From assembly GCF_001894805.1 (NCBI RefSeq), contig NZ_BCWX01000001.1, positions 620,001 through 684,000 on the forward strand: a stretch of DNA of 64,000 bases, in the 5' to 3' direction. Positions 1-6,899 of the stretch are shown here, one piece after another; position 1 is the first letter of the stretch; the number at the start of each line of letters is the position of its first letter. The notes beneath the pieces are model-generated. The model worked only from the letters and a program-made list of their open reading frames with translations, was not told where the DNA came from and searched no databases. Position numbers and translations under genes: made by a program. The stretch is from Rhodococcus globerulus NBRC 14531. Lineage in GTDB: Bacteria > Actinomycetota > Actinomycetes > Mycobacteriales > Mycobacteriaceae.

Positions 1-524
1 GTTCCACTGACAAACATATAGACGGCATAAGCGGCGAGAGCGGTGACAACAATGCTCAGGATGATCTTGCGTTGCTCCCCGGTCAGCCAGCTGTGCACGT
101 ATCCGAGATACGGAAAGCTGTACCAGACCTTCCCTCTGATCTGTTCCGGGATTACCGGTTTTTCATCCGGAATGGAGTTGGCATCTCCCTGTGTGGTGAA
201 AACTCGTTCGCCGCGGGTGTTCTCACTGATGGCGATGATGCGATGTGTCACGACAGTCGGCTTTCCGGACTCCAACTGAAACGTGATGGGAGTTCCGATC
301 GCGAGATCGTTTGCGTCGGCTTCCTTGACGACAATCAGGGAACCAGGCTTGTAGGTCGGCGACATCGAACCTGTGAGAACCGTATATCGCTGCGCCCCAG
401 CAAGGTACGGCACCACGATTGTTGCAATGATCAGCGCGCTGAGGACAAGCAGAAGCAGCCAGCTGGCAATGGAAGTGATCCACCAGATAGGTCCGCTTCG
501 TTGTGCGCGGTGCTGTGCGTCCAT
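1..524 (-). CDS. SipW-type signal peptidase I (3' end outside window)
   Basis: Membrane serine peptidase of the S26B (SipW/ER) type, expected to cut the unusual signal peptides of the two upstream gene products. Reading from the ATG at 524, residues about 13-42 form a hydrophobic anchor, followed by the catalytic box TVLTGSMSPTYKPG with Ser53. His94 (VVTHRI) and Asp114 (TTQGDAN) complete the Ser-His-Asp arrangement typical of SipW rather than the Ser-Lys of ordinary bacterial signal peptidases. A second hydrophobic segment begins near residue 160 and is cut by the window edge. A GAGG motif lies 7 bases before the ATG. It is the third gene of a minus-strand operon, 11 bases after the second cargo gene. 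The family call is confident; the exact length is unknown. Confidence 0.88.
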   Translation of the reverse strand, partial: MDAQHRAQRSGPIWWITSIASWLLLLVLSALIIATIVVPYLAGAQRYTVLTGSMSPTYKPGSLIVVKEADANDLAIGTPITFQLESGKPTVVTHRIIAISENTRGERVFTTQGDANSIPDEKPVIPEQIRGKVWYSFPYLGYVHSWLTGEQRKIILSIVVTALAAYAVYMFVSG

Positions 525-535
525 CAAAATCCTCA

Positions 536-1120
536 CTACGGCTGCGTGCGCGGGGGAACGAATTGTGTGCCCTTGAAGTTCAAGGTTGCGGTAGTCGACT
601 GACCTTGTGCGGCACTTGCATTGACGGTCGCTCGCAGACACCACGTTGACGACGTGTTCGGTGAAAGAGTTGGCCTGGGTGTCGGTAGCGGAGTCGCTGG
701 GTACTTGGCCGCAGTCAGGGTCCCGGTGTAGAGCTGCGTGCCGGTGGGCGTTCCGGTTGTGGGGCAATCGGCATTGCTGCCTACCTGCCACACCGTGAGA
801 TTGAGTTTCGGTTCCGGCTGCGACTGGCTTGCCGAGGTCAATTCGTATTGCACGATCATCGGAGTGCGGTTCGCGATGGTGATGGGTTTCTGGGAGTAGG
901 CGCCAAGACTCATGGCGGTACCTCCGAAACCAGTCATCGTGTAACTCTCGGTAGCACTCGCGTAATCTGCGCCCAGGCGTAGGACCAACGTGTCTGCTGT
1001 CATTTGCAGCCCGGACACTGGAGTCTCGGCACGCCACAGGGCGCCGGTCTGTTGTGCTGATGCAAACATCACCACGATGACCGACGCACCTGCGAGTGCC
1101 CCCCAGGCTTTAGCTCTCAC
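536..1120 (-). CDS. SipW-dependent exported protein, second cargo
   Basis: Exported protein of 194 residues. The N-terminus has a hydrophobic segment (about residues 6-22) ending in FASAQQTGALWRAE, the TG/S-x-W-x-D/E-like junction of SipW substrates. The mature part is rich in Ser, Thr, Pro and beta-type sequence, with two Cys residues (in NADCPT and TWCLR) that could form a disulfide, and a Pro/Thr-rich stretch around residues 145-158. No catalytic motif is visible. It lies 12 bases after the first cargo gene and 11 bases before the peptidase gene, so co-expression and processing by that peptidase are likely. In Firmicutes similar substrates (TasA, camelysin) are fibre or surface proteins; a matching role here is inference. 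Confidence 0.75.
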   Translation of the reverse strand: MRAKAWGALAGASVIVVMFASAQQTGALWRAETPVSGLQMTADTLVLRLGADYASATESYTMTGFGGTAMSLGAYSQKPITIANRTPMIVQYELTSASQSQPEPKLNLTVWQVGSNADCPTTGTPTGTQLYTGTLTAAKYPATPLPTPRPTLSPNTSSTWCLRATVNASAAQGQSTTATLNFKGTQFVPPRTQP

Positions 1121-1132
1121 GGTTTCGCAGCC

Positions 1133-1717
1133 TCAGGGATTGATGGCTGTTTGCTCGATCTTGAGCGCGAGATCCGTCAAGTTGATCGACGCACCCTGAG
1201 CAACAAGGTCGTTCACGTTGGCGAATGTGATGACAACTGTGACGGCCACCGCGTCGCCGTTGTTGGCTTCTGTCAGGGGGCTCGCAGCGGTCACGACATT
1301 GCCGTCGACGGTGACAGTGGTCTCGACATCGATGTTGGCGAGGAGCTCCCCGGCAGTGGCGCCGGTTGCCGCTGTCGTGCCAGCTGTGATCGAAGCGGGA
1401 TCCGCCTCGATGACGGCGTTCAATCGATCGCCGATTGCGGTGATCGATGTGGTGCAGTTGTACTCGAGCACCTCGGTCGGGACGATTCTGTATGCAGCAA
1501 GGTCTGCGGTGGGAATGGCAATGGTCGTCGGGTTCGTCGACGCCCATCCACTGGTGCCTGCAGCTGCGACGCAATCTGCGATTTGCAGCTCGCCGGCGGT
1601 GATGGTGTTTCCGCCGATCGTCGAACTGTCGCTCCAGTACGCGAGTGAACCTGCGCCGCCGAGGAGTAGTGCGCCCGCGGCTGCTGCCGCAATTGCACCC
1701 TTTGTCTGTTTCTTCAT
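1133..1717 (-). CDS. alternate-signal exported protein, TasA/camelysin-like (RER_14450-type)
   Basis: Exported protein of 194 residues and first gene of the SipW operon. The signal region has basic KKQTKG, an Ala/Leu/Gly-rich core and the diagnostic GGAGSLAYWSD junction of SipW-dependent substrates. As I recall, TIGRFAM models this class as the alternate-signal exported protein family named after R. erythropolis RER_14450. The mature part (about residues 30-194) is acidic, Ala/Thr/Val-rich and has two Cys residues, in keeping with a beta-sandwich surface protein that might polymerise. The ATG is fixed by the signal motif; the GAG of GAGCTCTCC just before it is a weak ribosome site. About 290 bases of AT-rich DNA upstream carry likely control elements. 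Function beyond export is unknown. Confidence 0.82.
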   Translation of the reverse strand: MKKQTKGAIAAAAAGALLLGGAGSLAYWSDSSTIGGNTITAGELQIADCVAAAGTSGWASTNPTTIAIPTADLAAYRIVPTEVLEYNCTTSITAIGDRLNAVIEADPASITAGTTAATGATAGELLANIDVETTVTVDGNVVTAASPLTEANNGDAVAVTVVITFANVNDLVAQGASINLTDLALKIEQTAINP

Positions 1718-1904
1718 GGAGAGCTCATTTCTGGGGAGTCCGAATTGGGTCGTTCAGAAATGAGTATCAGCCATGGCAAACGATTCGTTACCGGTTTTGA
1801 AAAGAATATTTCGCCCAAATTGAAATTTTACGTTTGAGCTGGGAAAAGCCGCCTACCTGCGACTAGTCACCAATCCGTTAGTTCAACCTTGAAGAATTCT
1901 CCCG

Positions 1905-1922
1905 TTTGTCCAACTCGACAAA
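1905..1922. promoter_or_regulatory. palindromic operator-like site TTTGTC-N6-GACAAA
   Basis: Perfect 6-base inverted repeat TTTGTC-CAACTC-GACAAA, 188 bases upstream of the cargo gene start. On the opposite strand, the site at 31759-31776 reads CTTGTCCAGTTCGACAAG and matches this one at 14 of 16 central bases, which suggests one regulator for both genes. The regulator is unknown. Confidence 0.5.
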
Positions 1923-1952
1923 GGTTTTACGTTTCCTTTGTTTTGCGTTATT

Positions 1953-1968
1953 CATTCGGCTGGTTAAC
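1953..1968. promoter_or_regulatory. shared motif CATTCGGCTGGTTAAC
   Basis: This 16-base string recurs with one extra G at 31721-31737 (CATTCGGGCTGGTTAAC). In both places it lies between a minus-strand gene end and a downstream minus-strand gene for a small or exported protein. It contains the palindrome GTTAAC. Its role is unknown. Confidence 0.4.
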
Positions 1969-2004
1969 TACCCGTTCTATTTAGGCGATATGTCCGAATT
2001 ATCT

Positions 2005-2814
2005 TTACTTAGTGCTACGAAAAGGGTCCGTTGTATTTCCGACAAGGGAGGCGACGGATTCCAGAACAATGGTGGGGCGGTAGGGATACAGCTCCACGGA
2101 CGCCGGTGTCGAGATCCCGGTCATGACAAGGATGGTCTGCAAGCCCGCCTCCAGGCCGCACACGATGTCGGTGTCCATCCGGTCGCCGATCATCAAGGTG
2201 TTGGCGGAATGAGCGCCGATGGACCGCAATGCTGATCGCATCATGAGGGCATTCGGCTTGCCGACGTAGTACGGGTCGCGCCCTGTGGCTTTGGTGATCA
2301 AGGCGGCAACGGAACCGGTGGCAGGTAGCGAGCCGTCCCGCGACGGTCCGGTGGCGTCGGGGTTGGTGGCGATGAACCGCGAGCCTCGCTCGACCAATCT
2401 GATCGCGGTGGTAATCGCCTCGAACGAGTAGGTGCGGGTCTCTCCCAGGACGACGTAATCGGGATCGCTGTCCGTCAGGACGTATCCGATGTCGTGCAGC
2501 GCCGTGGTCAGGCCCGATTCGCCGACCACATACGCGCTGCCTCCCGGTCGCTGATTTGCGAGGAAGGTGGCGGTCGCCAGCGCTGACGTCCAGATGGACT
2601 TCTCCGGAATGTCGAGACCGGAGTTGAGTAGGCGTGCCCGCAAGTCTCGCGGAGTTCTGATCGAGTTGTTGGTCAGCACCATGTACGGGATGTTGTTCGA
2701 TGCCAGTTCGGCGAGGAACGTGTCCGCTCCCGGCACCAAGTGCTCTTCGTGAACGAGGACTCCGTCCATGTCCATGAGGTAGGTCCACTGGGGTTCATTC
2801 GCGGTTGTGGTCAT
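2005..2814 (-). CDS. HAD-IIA family phosphatase (NagD-like)
   Basis: Cytosolic phosphatase of 269 residues from the haloacid dehalogenase superfamily, subclass IIA (NagD, p-nitrophenyl phosphatase and phosphoglycolate phosphatase relatives). Motif I is DMDGV at residues 15-19 with nucleophile Asp15 and acid/base Asp17. Motif II is MVLTNNS with a Thr near residue 49. The Lys of motif III lies in YYVGKPNALM, and motif IV is MIGDRMDTDI. Between motifs II and III is the large C2-type cap expected of subclass IIA. It probably dephosphorylates a small sugar or nucleotide phosphate, but the substrate cannot be read from the sequence. It is 37 bases downstream of the exporter gene and may share its transcript. 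Confidence 0.85.
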   Translation of the reverse strand: MTTTANEPQWTYLMDMDGVLVHEEHLVPGADTFLAELASNNIPYMVLTNNSIRTPRDLRARLLNSGLDIPEKSIWTSALATATFLANQRPGGSAYVVGESGLTTALHDIGYVLTDSDPDYVVLGETRTYSFEAITTAIRLVERGSRFIATNPDATGPSRDGSLPATGSVAALITKATGRDPYYVGKPNALMMRSALRSIGAHSANTLMIGDRMDTDIVCGLEAGLQTILVMTGISTPASVELYPYRPTIVLESVASLVGNTTDPFRSTK

Positions 2815-2851
2815 GTCTCAAGTATGTGGGAACCGCGTCCGACGTGGGCGA

Positions 2852-3619
2852 TCAAGCGAGCAGACGCCACAGTCCGATCAGGCCGACGACGACAATCGTG
2901 TACCGCAGCGCGGTGGGGGACAGGCGTCGCCCGTAGCGGGCACCGAGTACCCCTCCGCCGAGCGAGCCGACTGCGATCAAACCGGCTGCTGCCCAATTGA
3001 TCTGGTCGAAAGCCAAGCTGATGTACATCACCGCCGCGACGATGTTGACGAGCAGTGAGAGCAGGTTCTTCGCGCCGTTCATTCGCTGCAGGGTTTCGGG
3101 AAGGATGGCACCCATCACACCGATCAGGAGGATGCCCTGGGCGGCGGTGAAATAGCCGCCGTAGATACCGACTGCAAACGTGCCGGCGGTCAGGAGCATC
3201 AACCTCGAGGTCGACAACGTTGTCTCTTCGGTGGAACGCTTCTTCGCCCAGGCCTGGATGCGTGGTTGGAGAAGGACAAGAGCGAGCGCCAGGATCAGCA
3301 ATACCGGAACGATCGTCTCGAATAACTTCTCAGGTAGGTGCATCAGCAACCACGAGCCGAGTAGCGCCCCGGACAGCGACGCCGGAATCTGCCACCGAAG
3401 CCGGTCCCATTGTCCCGACAATTCGCGTCGGTAACCCCAGGTGCCCGAAACGCCGCCGGCGACGAGGCCGACGGCATTGGACATCGTCGCAGTGACCGGA
3501 GGCATGCCGAAAGCCACGAGTGTGGGGAACGTGATCAGGGTTCCACTGCCCACCACGGCGTTGATCGCCCCGGCACCGATACCTGCCACGAGAATAAAAA
3601 ATGCGTCCAGTCCGCTCAC
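2852..3619 (-). CDS. TauE/SafE-family anion exporter
   Basis: Polytopic membrane protein of about 255 residues with roughly eight hydrophobic segments. It begins with the family hallmark FILVAGIGAGAINAVVGSGT and repeats the motif with GILLIGVMGA in the second half, as in the TauE/SafE (DUF81) family of sulfite, sulfoacetate and organosulfur exporters. I prefer the GTG at 3619, because TACCGT lies 7 bases upstream as for a leaderless start and the hydrophobic segment follows at once. An in-frame ATG at 3685 would add 22 residues without membrane character. The gene is divergent from the SAM-riboswitch unit, which fits a role in exporting sulfite released from sulfonates. That link is inference. 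Confidence 0.8.
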   Translation of the reverse strand: MSGLDAFFILVAGIGAGAINAVVGSGTLITFPTLVAFGMPPVTATMSNAVGLVAGGVSGTWGYRRELSGQWDRLRWQIPASLSGALLGSWLLMHLPEKLFETIVPVLLILALALVLLQPRIQAWAKKRSTEETTLSTSRLMLLTAGTFAVGIYGGYFTAAQGILLIGVMGAILPETLQRMNGAKNLLSLLVNIVAAVMYISLAFDQINWAAAGLIAVGSLGGGVLGARYGRRLSPTALRYTIVVVGLIGLWRLLA

Positions 3620-3754
3620 TCCGCAGACGGTACTGCAGGGTGATTCGGGGACGAGCGGTGGCTCGGGGCATCGGATACGGCTCATCCATCCAACACTGCA
3701 TTCGCCGCTTTCGGGAGGCTTGCGATCAGCCTGATTTCAACGCACATAGATCCC

Positions 3755-3780
3755 TATTTCCCTTGTCTCGCAGGGAAATA
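3755..3780. promoter_or_regulatory. inverted repeat TATTTCCC-N10-GGGAAATA
   Basis: Perfect 8-base inverted repeat with a 10-base spacer. It ends 6 bases before the -35 box of the SAM-riboswitch unit and lies in the divergent region with the exporter gene. It could be an operator serving one or both directions, or an RNA hairpin on the exporter side. No known consensus is recognised. Confidence 0.45.
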
Positions 3781-3786
3781 CAACAT

Positions 3787-3815
3787 TTGACGACCGTTGA
3801 TTCAGCGTCTAGTCT
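3787..3815 (+). promoter_or_regulatory. sigma-70-type promoter of SAM unit A
   Basis: TTGACG and TAGTCT separated by 17 bases. The predicted transcription start falls just before the first helix of the SAM riboswitch at 3823. The matching promoter at 8629-8656 sits at the same distance from its riboswitch. Confidence 0.7.
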
Positions 3816-3822
3816 TTGCTCA

Positions 3823-3912
3823 CCATCTCGAGCGACCGAGAGACCTGGCTCATCGACGTCGCAGCAACCCCCCGAGTGATCGGGAGCGGGTGCTTTCTGC
3901 CAGGACCGATGG
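3823..3912 (+). promoter_or_regulatory. SAM-I (S-box) riboswitch A
   Basis: The closing helix pairs CCATC at 3823-3827 with GATGG at 3908-3912. Inside are the conserved S-box elements GAGAGACCTGGCTCATCGA, GCAGCAACC, GGTGCTTTCTGCCAGG. The order and spacing are those of the SAM-I class (Rfam S-box), not SAM-IV. The 3' strand of the closing helix is followed at once by GGAAGG, the probable ribosome site of leader peptide A at 3923, so ligand binding could control its translation. High S-adenosylmethionine is expected to switch the downstream importer genes off. Confidence 0.88.
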
Positions 3913-3922
3913 AAGGCATCAC

Positions 3923-4036
3923 ATGGGTATCACTCGCTGCGCCGGTATTGCTTCGTGCGCCGGTTCGAACGCGTACGCACCGCACCGTCGACGTCACATC
4001 GACCTGCGTCGTACCGCGTCGTGTCACTGTCGCTGA
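3923..4036 (+). CDS. Cys-containing leader peptide A (37 residues)
   Basis: Short open reading frame directly after riboswitch A, with GGAAGG about 7 bases before the ATG. The 37-residue product is basic with four Cys residues and ends in RRHIDLRRTASCHCR. The core RRH(I/V)DLxRTA recurs in leader peptide B (8767-8856), also directly after a SAM riboswitch. From memory, short actinobacterial peptides with an HVDL-x-R core and terminal Cys commonly precede sulfur-assimilation genes and are called putative leader peptides. A role in sensing cysteine supply by ribosome stalling is inferred. The stop codon lies in the 5' arm of a hairpin (4032-4056: GCTG/CAGC and CCGA/TCGG). Confidence 0.75.
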   Translation: MGITRCAGIASCAGSNAYAPHRRRHIDLRRTASCHCR

Positions 4037-4127
4037 CCGAAATTCTCGGCACCAGCAATTCGTCGCGCAGTAATCCCATTTTCCGAAAGGTCTATTTTGT
4101 GATGTCCACTCCGTCAGACAGTGCGTC

Positions 4128-5102
4128 GTGAGCGCGCCTACCGAGGTCCGCCCCGAGAAGCCAGTGGCCGAGCCGCAGCTTCCCGACTCGGAGCTTGTTG
4201 TTGCCCGCACATGGCATCCGTTCCAATGGGTGGTCAGTGCGATAGTGCTGATCTTGCTGGCCCAGTTCATCCACGGTCTTGTGGTGAATCCCGGCTGGGA
4301 CTGGCCGACGTTCGCGCAGTACTTCACCGCGAAATCGGTGCTTGCCGCCTTGTGGGTGACGATCAAACTGACCTTGTGGGGAACGATCCTGGGGTTCGGT
4401 CTCGGAGTCGTGCTGGCACTTGGCCGACTGTCGAATAATCCGGTTCTGCAGGTGATCGCCTGGACCTATATCTGGGCGTTCCGCTCGATCCCACTGATCG
4501 TGCAGTTGCTCTTCTGGTTCAACATCACCTACCTCTACCAAACGCTCTCTCTCGGAATACCGTTCGGGCCGGAGTTCTTCACGTTCCAGACCAGTGGCGT
4601 CATCGGCGGATTCACCGCAGCTGTCATCGGTTTGGCGCTGCATCAGGCTGCGTACTCCGCGGAGATCATCCGCTCGGGCATCATCTCGGTGGATCACGGT
4701 CAGATCGAAGCCGCTCAGTCGCTGGGGATTCCGCGCCGGCGCCAGTTCTTCAAGATCATTCTGCCGCAAGCGATGCGGGCAATTCTTCCCAACGCCGCGA
4801 ACGAGGTGATCGGGCTGTTCAAGGGAACGTCCATCGTCTCGACCATGGCAATCGCCGAACTGTTCTACCAAGTACAGGTCATCTTCGGGCGCAACGGACG
4901 AGTGGTGCCGCTCCTGATGGTTGCAACACTGTGGTACATCATTCTCACGACGTTGCTCTCCATCGGCCAGTACTACGTCGAACGTCATTACGCTCGCGGC
5001 TCCGCTAGGGCTCTCCCGCTGACGCCTCTGCAGAAGGCGCGCAACAAATTCAACGAGATTCGTGATGCGCGTCTCGACATTCCGAGAGGTGCGACCCGAT
5101 GA
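4128..5102 (+). CDS. polar-amino-acid-type ABC transporter permease
   Basis: Inner-membrane permease of 324 residues from the HisM/GlnP family. After a hydrophilic N-terminus of about 30 residues come a first membrane segment (WVVSAIVLILLAQFI) and the usual five-segment core. The cytoplasmic EAA loop that contacts the ATPase is clear (GQIEAAQSLGIPRRRQFFKI, then LPQAMRAILPN). A hydrophilic C-terminal tail of about 30 residues follows. The GTG start at 4128 overlaps, as GTGA, the stop of a nine-codon frame starting at ATG 4102 (MSTPSDSAS), suggesting translational coupling to that tiny frame. The gene overlaps the ATPase gene by ATGA. The solute is unknown; the SAM riboswitch argues for methionine or another sulfur compound. 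Confidence 0.88.
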   Translation: MSAPTEVRPEKPVAEPQLPDSELVVARTWHPFQWVVSAIVLILLAQFIHGLVVNPGWDWPTFAQYFTAKSVLAALWVTIKLTLWGTILGFGLGVVLALGRLSNNPVLQVIAWTYIWAFRSIPLIVQLLFWFNITYLYQTLSLGIPFGPEFFTFQTSGVIGGFTAAVIGLALHQAAYSAEIIRSGIISVDHGQIEAAQSLGIPRRRQFFKIILPQAMRAILPNAANEVIGLFKGTSIVSTMAIAELFYQVQVIFGRNGRVVPLLMVATLWYIILTTLLSIGQYYVERHYARGSARALPLTPLQKARNKFNEIRDARLDIPRGATR

Positions 5103-5884
5103 CCGCGGAATTGCTCGAAGACAACGTCTATGCCGTCGAGGCGCGTGGTATCCACAAGTCGTTCGGTGCGCTGGAAGTGCTTGCCGGCGTTGATCTCCTG
5201 GTCCGCAAGGGCGAGGTGACCGTTATCCTCGGGCCGTCAGGTTCGGGAAAATCCACTCTGCTGCGCACCCTCAATCATCTTGAGAAGGTCGACCGGGGAA
5301 CAGTGCGGATCGACGGGGAACTGATCGGATACCGGCGCAAGGGAAATCGGCTACACGAACTGCGCGATCGCGAAATCCTGAAGCAGCGCTCGCACATCGG
5401 TTTTGTGTTCCAGAACTTCAACCTGTTTCCCCATCTCACCGCTCTCGAAAATGTAGTGGAAGCCCCGCTGTCGGCACAGAAGCGTGATCGCGACGACGTG
5501 TACCGAGAGGCAAGGGCCCTACTCGAACGAGTGGGTGTGGGAGACAAAGCCGATCAGTATCCGCGTCAACTTTCCGGTGGCCAACAGCAGCGTGTTGCCA
5601 TTGCCCGAGCCCTGGCACTGCGGCCGGCTGTGATTCTCTTCGACGAACCGACGTCGGCACTGGACCCGGAACTGGTTGGTGAAGTTCTCGAAGTTCTTGC
5701 CCAGCTTGCCCGTGACGGTGCAACATTGATCATCGTCACGCACGAAGTCGGCTTCGCCCGCGAGGTGGCGGACACCGCAGTCTTCATGGACGGCGGCGTC
5801 ATCGTCGAACAGGGCCCGCCCTCGCAGGTGATCGACAATCCCGTCCACGAACGGACCAAAGCATTTCTCTCCCGCGTTCTCTGA
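5099..5884 (+). CDS. polar-amino-acid-type ABC transporter ATPase
   Basis: ATP-binding subunit of 261 residues (GlnQ/HisP type). Visible motifs are Walker [10 protein letters not shown] (about residues 45-53), Q-loop [13 protein letters not shown], signature LSGGQQQR, Walker [13 protein letters not shown] and the switch histidine in IIVTHEVGF. An insert with [19 protein letters not shown] precedes the Q-loop. Its ATG overlaps the stop of the permease gene, so the two are translationally coupled. It energises import through the permease at 4128 and the binding protein at 5918. Confidence 0.92.
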   Translation: MTAELLEDNVYAVEARGIHKSFGALEVLAGVDLLVRKGEVTVILGPSGSGKSTLLRTLNHLEKVDRGTVRIDGELIGYRRKGNRLHELRDREILKQRSHIGFVFQNFNLFPHLTALENVVEAPLSAQKRDRDDVYREARALLERVGVGDKADQYPRQLSGGQQQRVAIARALALRPAVILFDEPTSALDPELVGEVLEVLAQLARDGATLIIVTHEVGFAREVADTAVFMDGGVIVEQGPPSQVIDNPVHERTKAFLSRVL

Positions 5885-5917
5885 CGCTCAGACACATTTT
5901 CCGAAAGGCACACACTG

Positions 5918-6889
5918 ATGTTCTCCCGATCCCGCCGCGCGACCTTCCTGATCTCGGCTCTCGCCACAGTCGGACTGCTCAGCGCTGCGTGCAGCAGTGC
6001 GGACGCAGAGTCCGAGGGTAGCCAGGGCACCGCCGCCGCGGGTTACAACCTCACCGCCGAGCAGAATCGCATCACCACAGCGAAAGTCGATTCCATCGCT
6101 GCCGAGCTTCCTGCGGAAATCCGCGACAGCGGCACGCTGCGAGTGACCGGTAGCGCCGGATCCGCTCCGCCGCTTCGCTTCTACGCCGATGACGACAAAA
6201 CCCTCATCGGTTCCGAGACCGACTTCGCCTACCTGATCGGTGATGTACTCGGGTTGAAGATAGACCTGCAGACGGCTGACTGGGCACAGAACTTCGTCCG
6301 GATCGACTCCGGTGAAGCCGACGCGTTCCTCTCCAATGTGACTGTCACAGAGGAGCGTAAGGAGAAGTACGACTTTGCCACCTATCGCCTGGACACCCTC
6401 GCATTCGAGGCCAAGAAGGGCGCCGGGGTATCCATCACCGAGCCCAAGGACATTGCCGGGCTGAAGATCGCGGTGGGTTCCGGCACCAATCAGGAAGCGC
6501 TGCTGGTCAAGTGGAACGAGCAGAATGTCGCGGCCGGCCTGGCACCAACCGACATCTCGTACTACCAGAACACAACCGACTACTACCTCCCGCTGCAGTC
6601 CGGCCGCATCGACGCCTACTTCGGACCGAACCCGTCGTCGCAGTTCCATGCCAAGCAGTCGGGTGAAACCGAGGTGGTCGGTGAGTTCTCCGGTGCGGGT
6701 GACACCCTGCAAGGTCAGATCGCTGTGCTGGTGAAGAAGGACAACGGACTGATCAAGGCTATTAACGACGCCATCAACCACACCATCGAGAACGGCACGT
6801 ACCAGCAGATTCTCGAGCGCTGGAACATCACCGGTGAAGCCGTCGACACGTCGCTGATCAACCCGCCCGGTCTCCCGAAGACCAAGTGA
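5918..6889 (+). CDS. family 3 solute-binding lipoprotein
   Basis: Surface-anchored binding protein of 323 residues for the adjacent importer. The signal peptide ends in the lipobox LSAAC with lipidated Cys25. The mature protein has the SBP_bac_3 fold, including [20 protein letters not shown], the segment [36 protein letters not shown] and [25 protein letters not shown] stands before the ATG, as it also does before the permease gene. Members bind amino acids or related zwitterions. The SAM-riboswitch context suggests a sulfur-containing ligand, which I cannot specify. Confidence 0.9.
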   Translation: MFSRSRRATFLISALATVGLLSAACSSADAESEGSQGTAAAGYNLTAEQNRITTAKVDSIAAELPAEIRDSGTLRVTGSAGSAPPLRFYADDDKTLIGSETDFAYLIGDVLGLKIDLQTADWAQNFVRIDSGEADAFLSNVTVTEERKEKYDFATYRLDTLAFEAKKGAGVSITEPKDIAGLKIAVGSGTNQEALLVKWNEQNVAAGLAPTDISYYQNTTDYYLPLQSGRIDAYFGPNPSSQFHAKQSGETEVVGEFSGAGDTLQGQIAVLVKKDNGLIKAINDAINHTIENGTYQQILERWNITGEAVDTSLINPPGLPKTK

Positions 6890-6899
6890 GTATCCGTCG

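Larger units (their letters stand above)
1718..2004. promoter_or_regulatory. AT-rich control region upstream of the SipW cargo operon
   Basis: Non-coding stretch between the HAD phosphatase gene and the first cargo gene, both on the minus strand. It is strikingly AT-rich (for example AAAGAATATTTCGCCC and TTTGTTTTGCGTTATTC) in an otherwise GC-rich window. It holds the palindrome at 1905-1922 and the motif at 1953-1968, both also found upstream of the small gene at 31485-31616. I saw no convincing open reading frame or intrinsic terminator. The operon promoter is probably here but I could not assign -35/-10 boxes with confidence. Confidence 0.6.

Noticed and set aside
1906-2235. Plus-strand frame of 109 codons starting in the AT-rich control region
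   Set aside because: Begins with TTG inside the palindrome, lacks a ribosome site and is antisense to the phosphatase gene for most of its length.
3823-3912. Assignment of the leader as a SAM-IV riboswitch, common in actinobacteria
   Set aside because: The blocks GAGAGACCTGGC, GCAGCAACC and GGTGCT...CCAGG with the CCATC/GATGG closing helix fit SAM-I order; the typical SAM-IV opening was not seen.
4092-4988. Minus-strand open frame of 298 codons opposite the first permease gene
   Set aside because: Low-complexity charged shadow sequence; the plus-strand permease is unambiguous.
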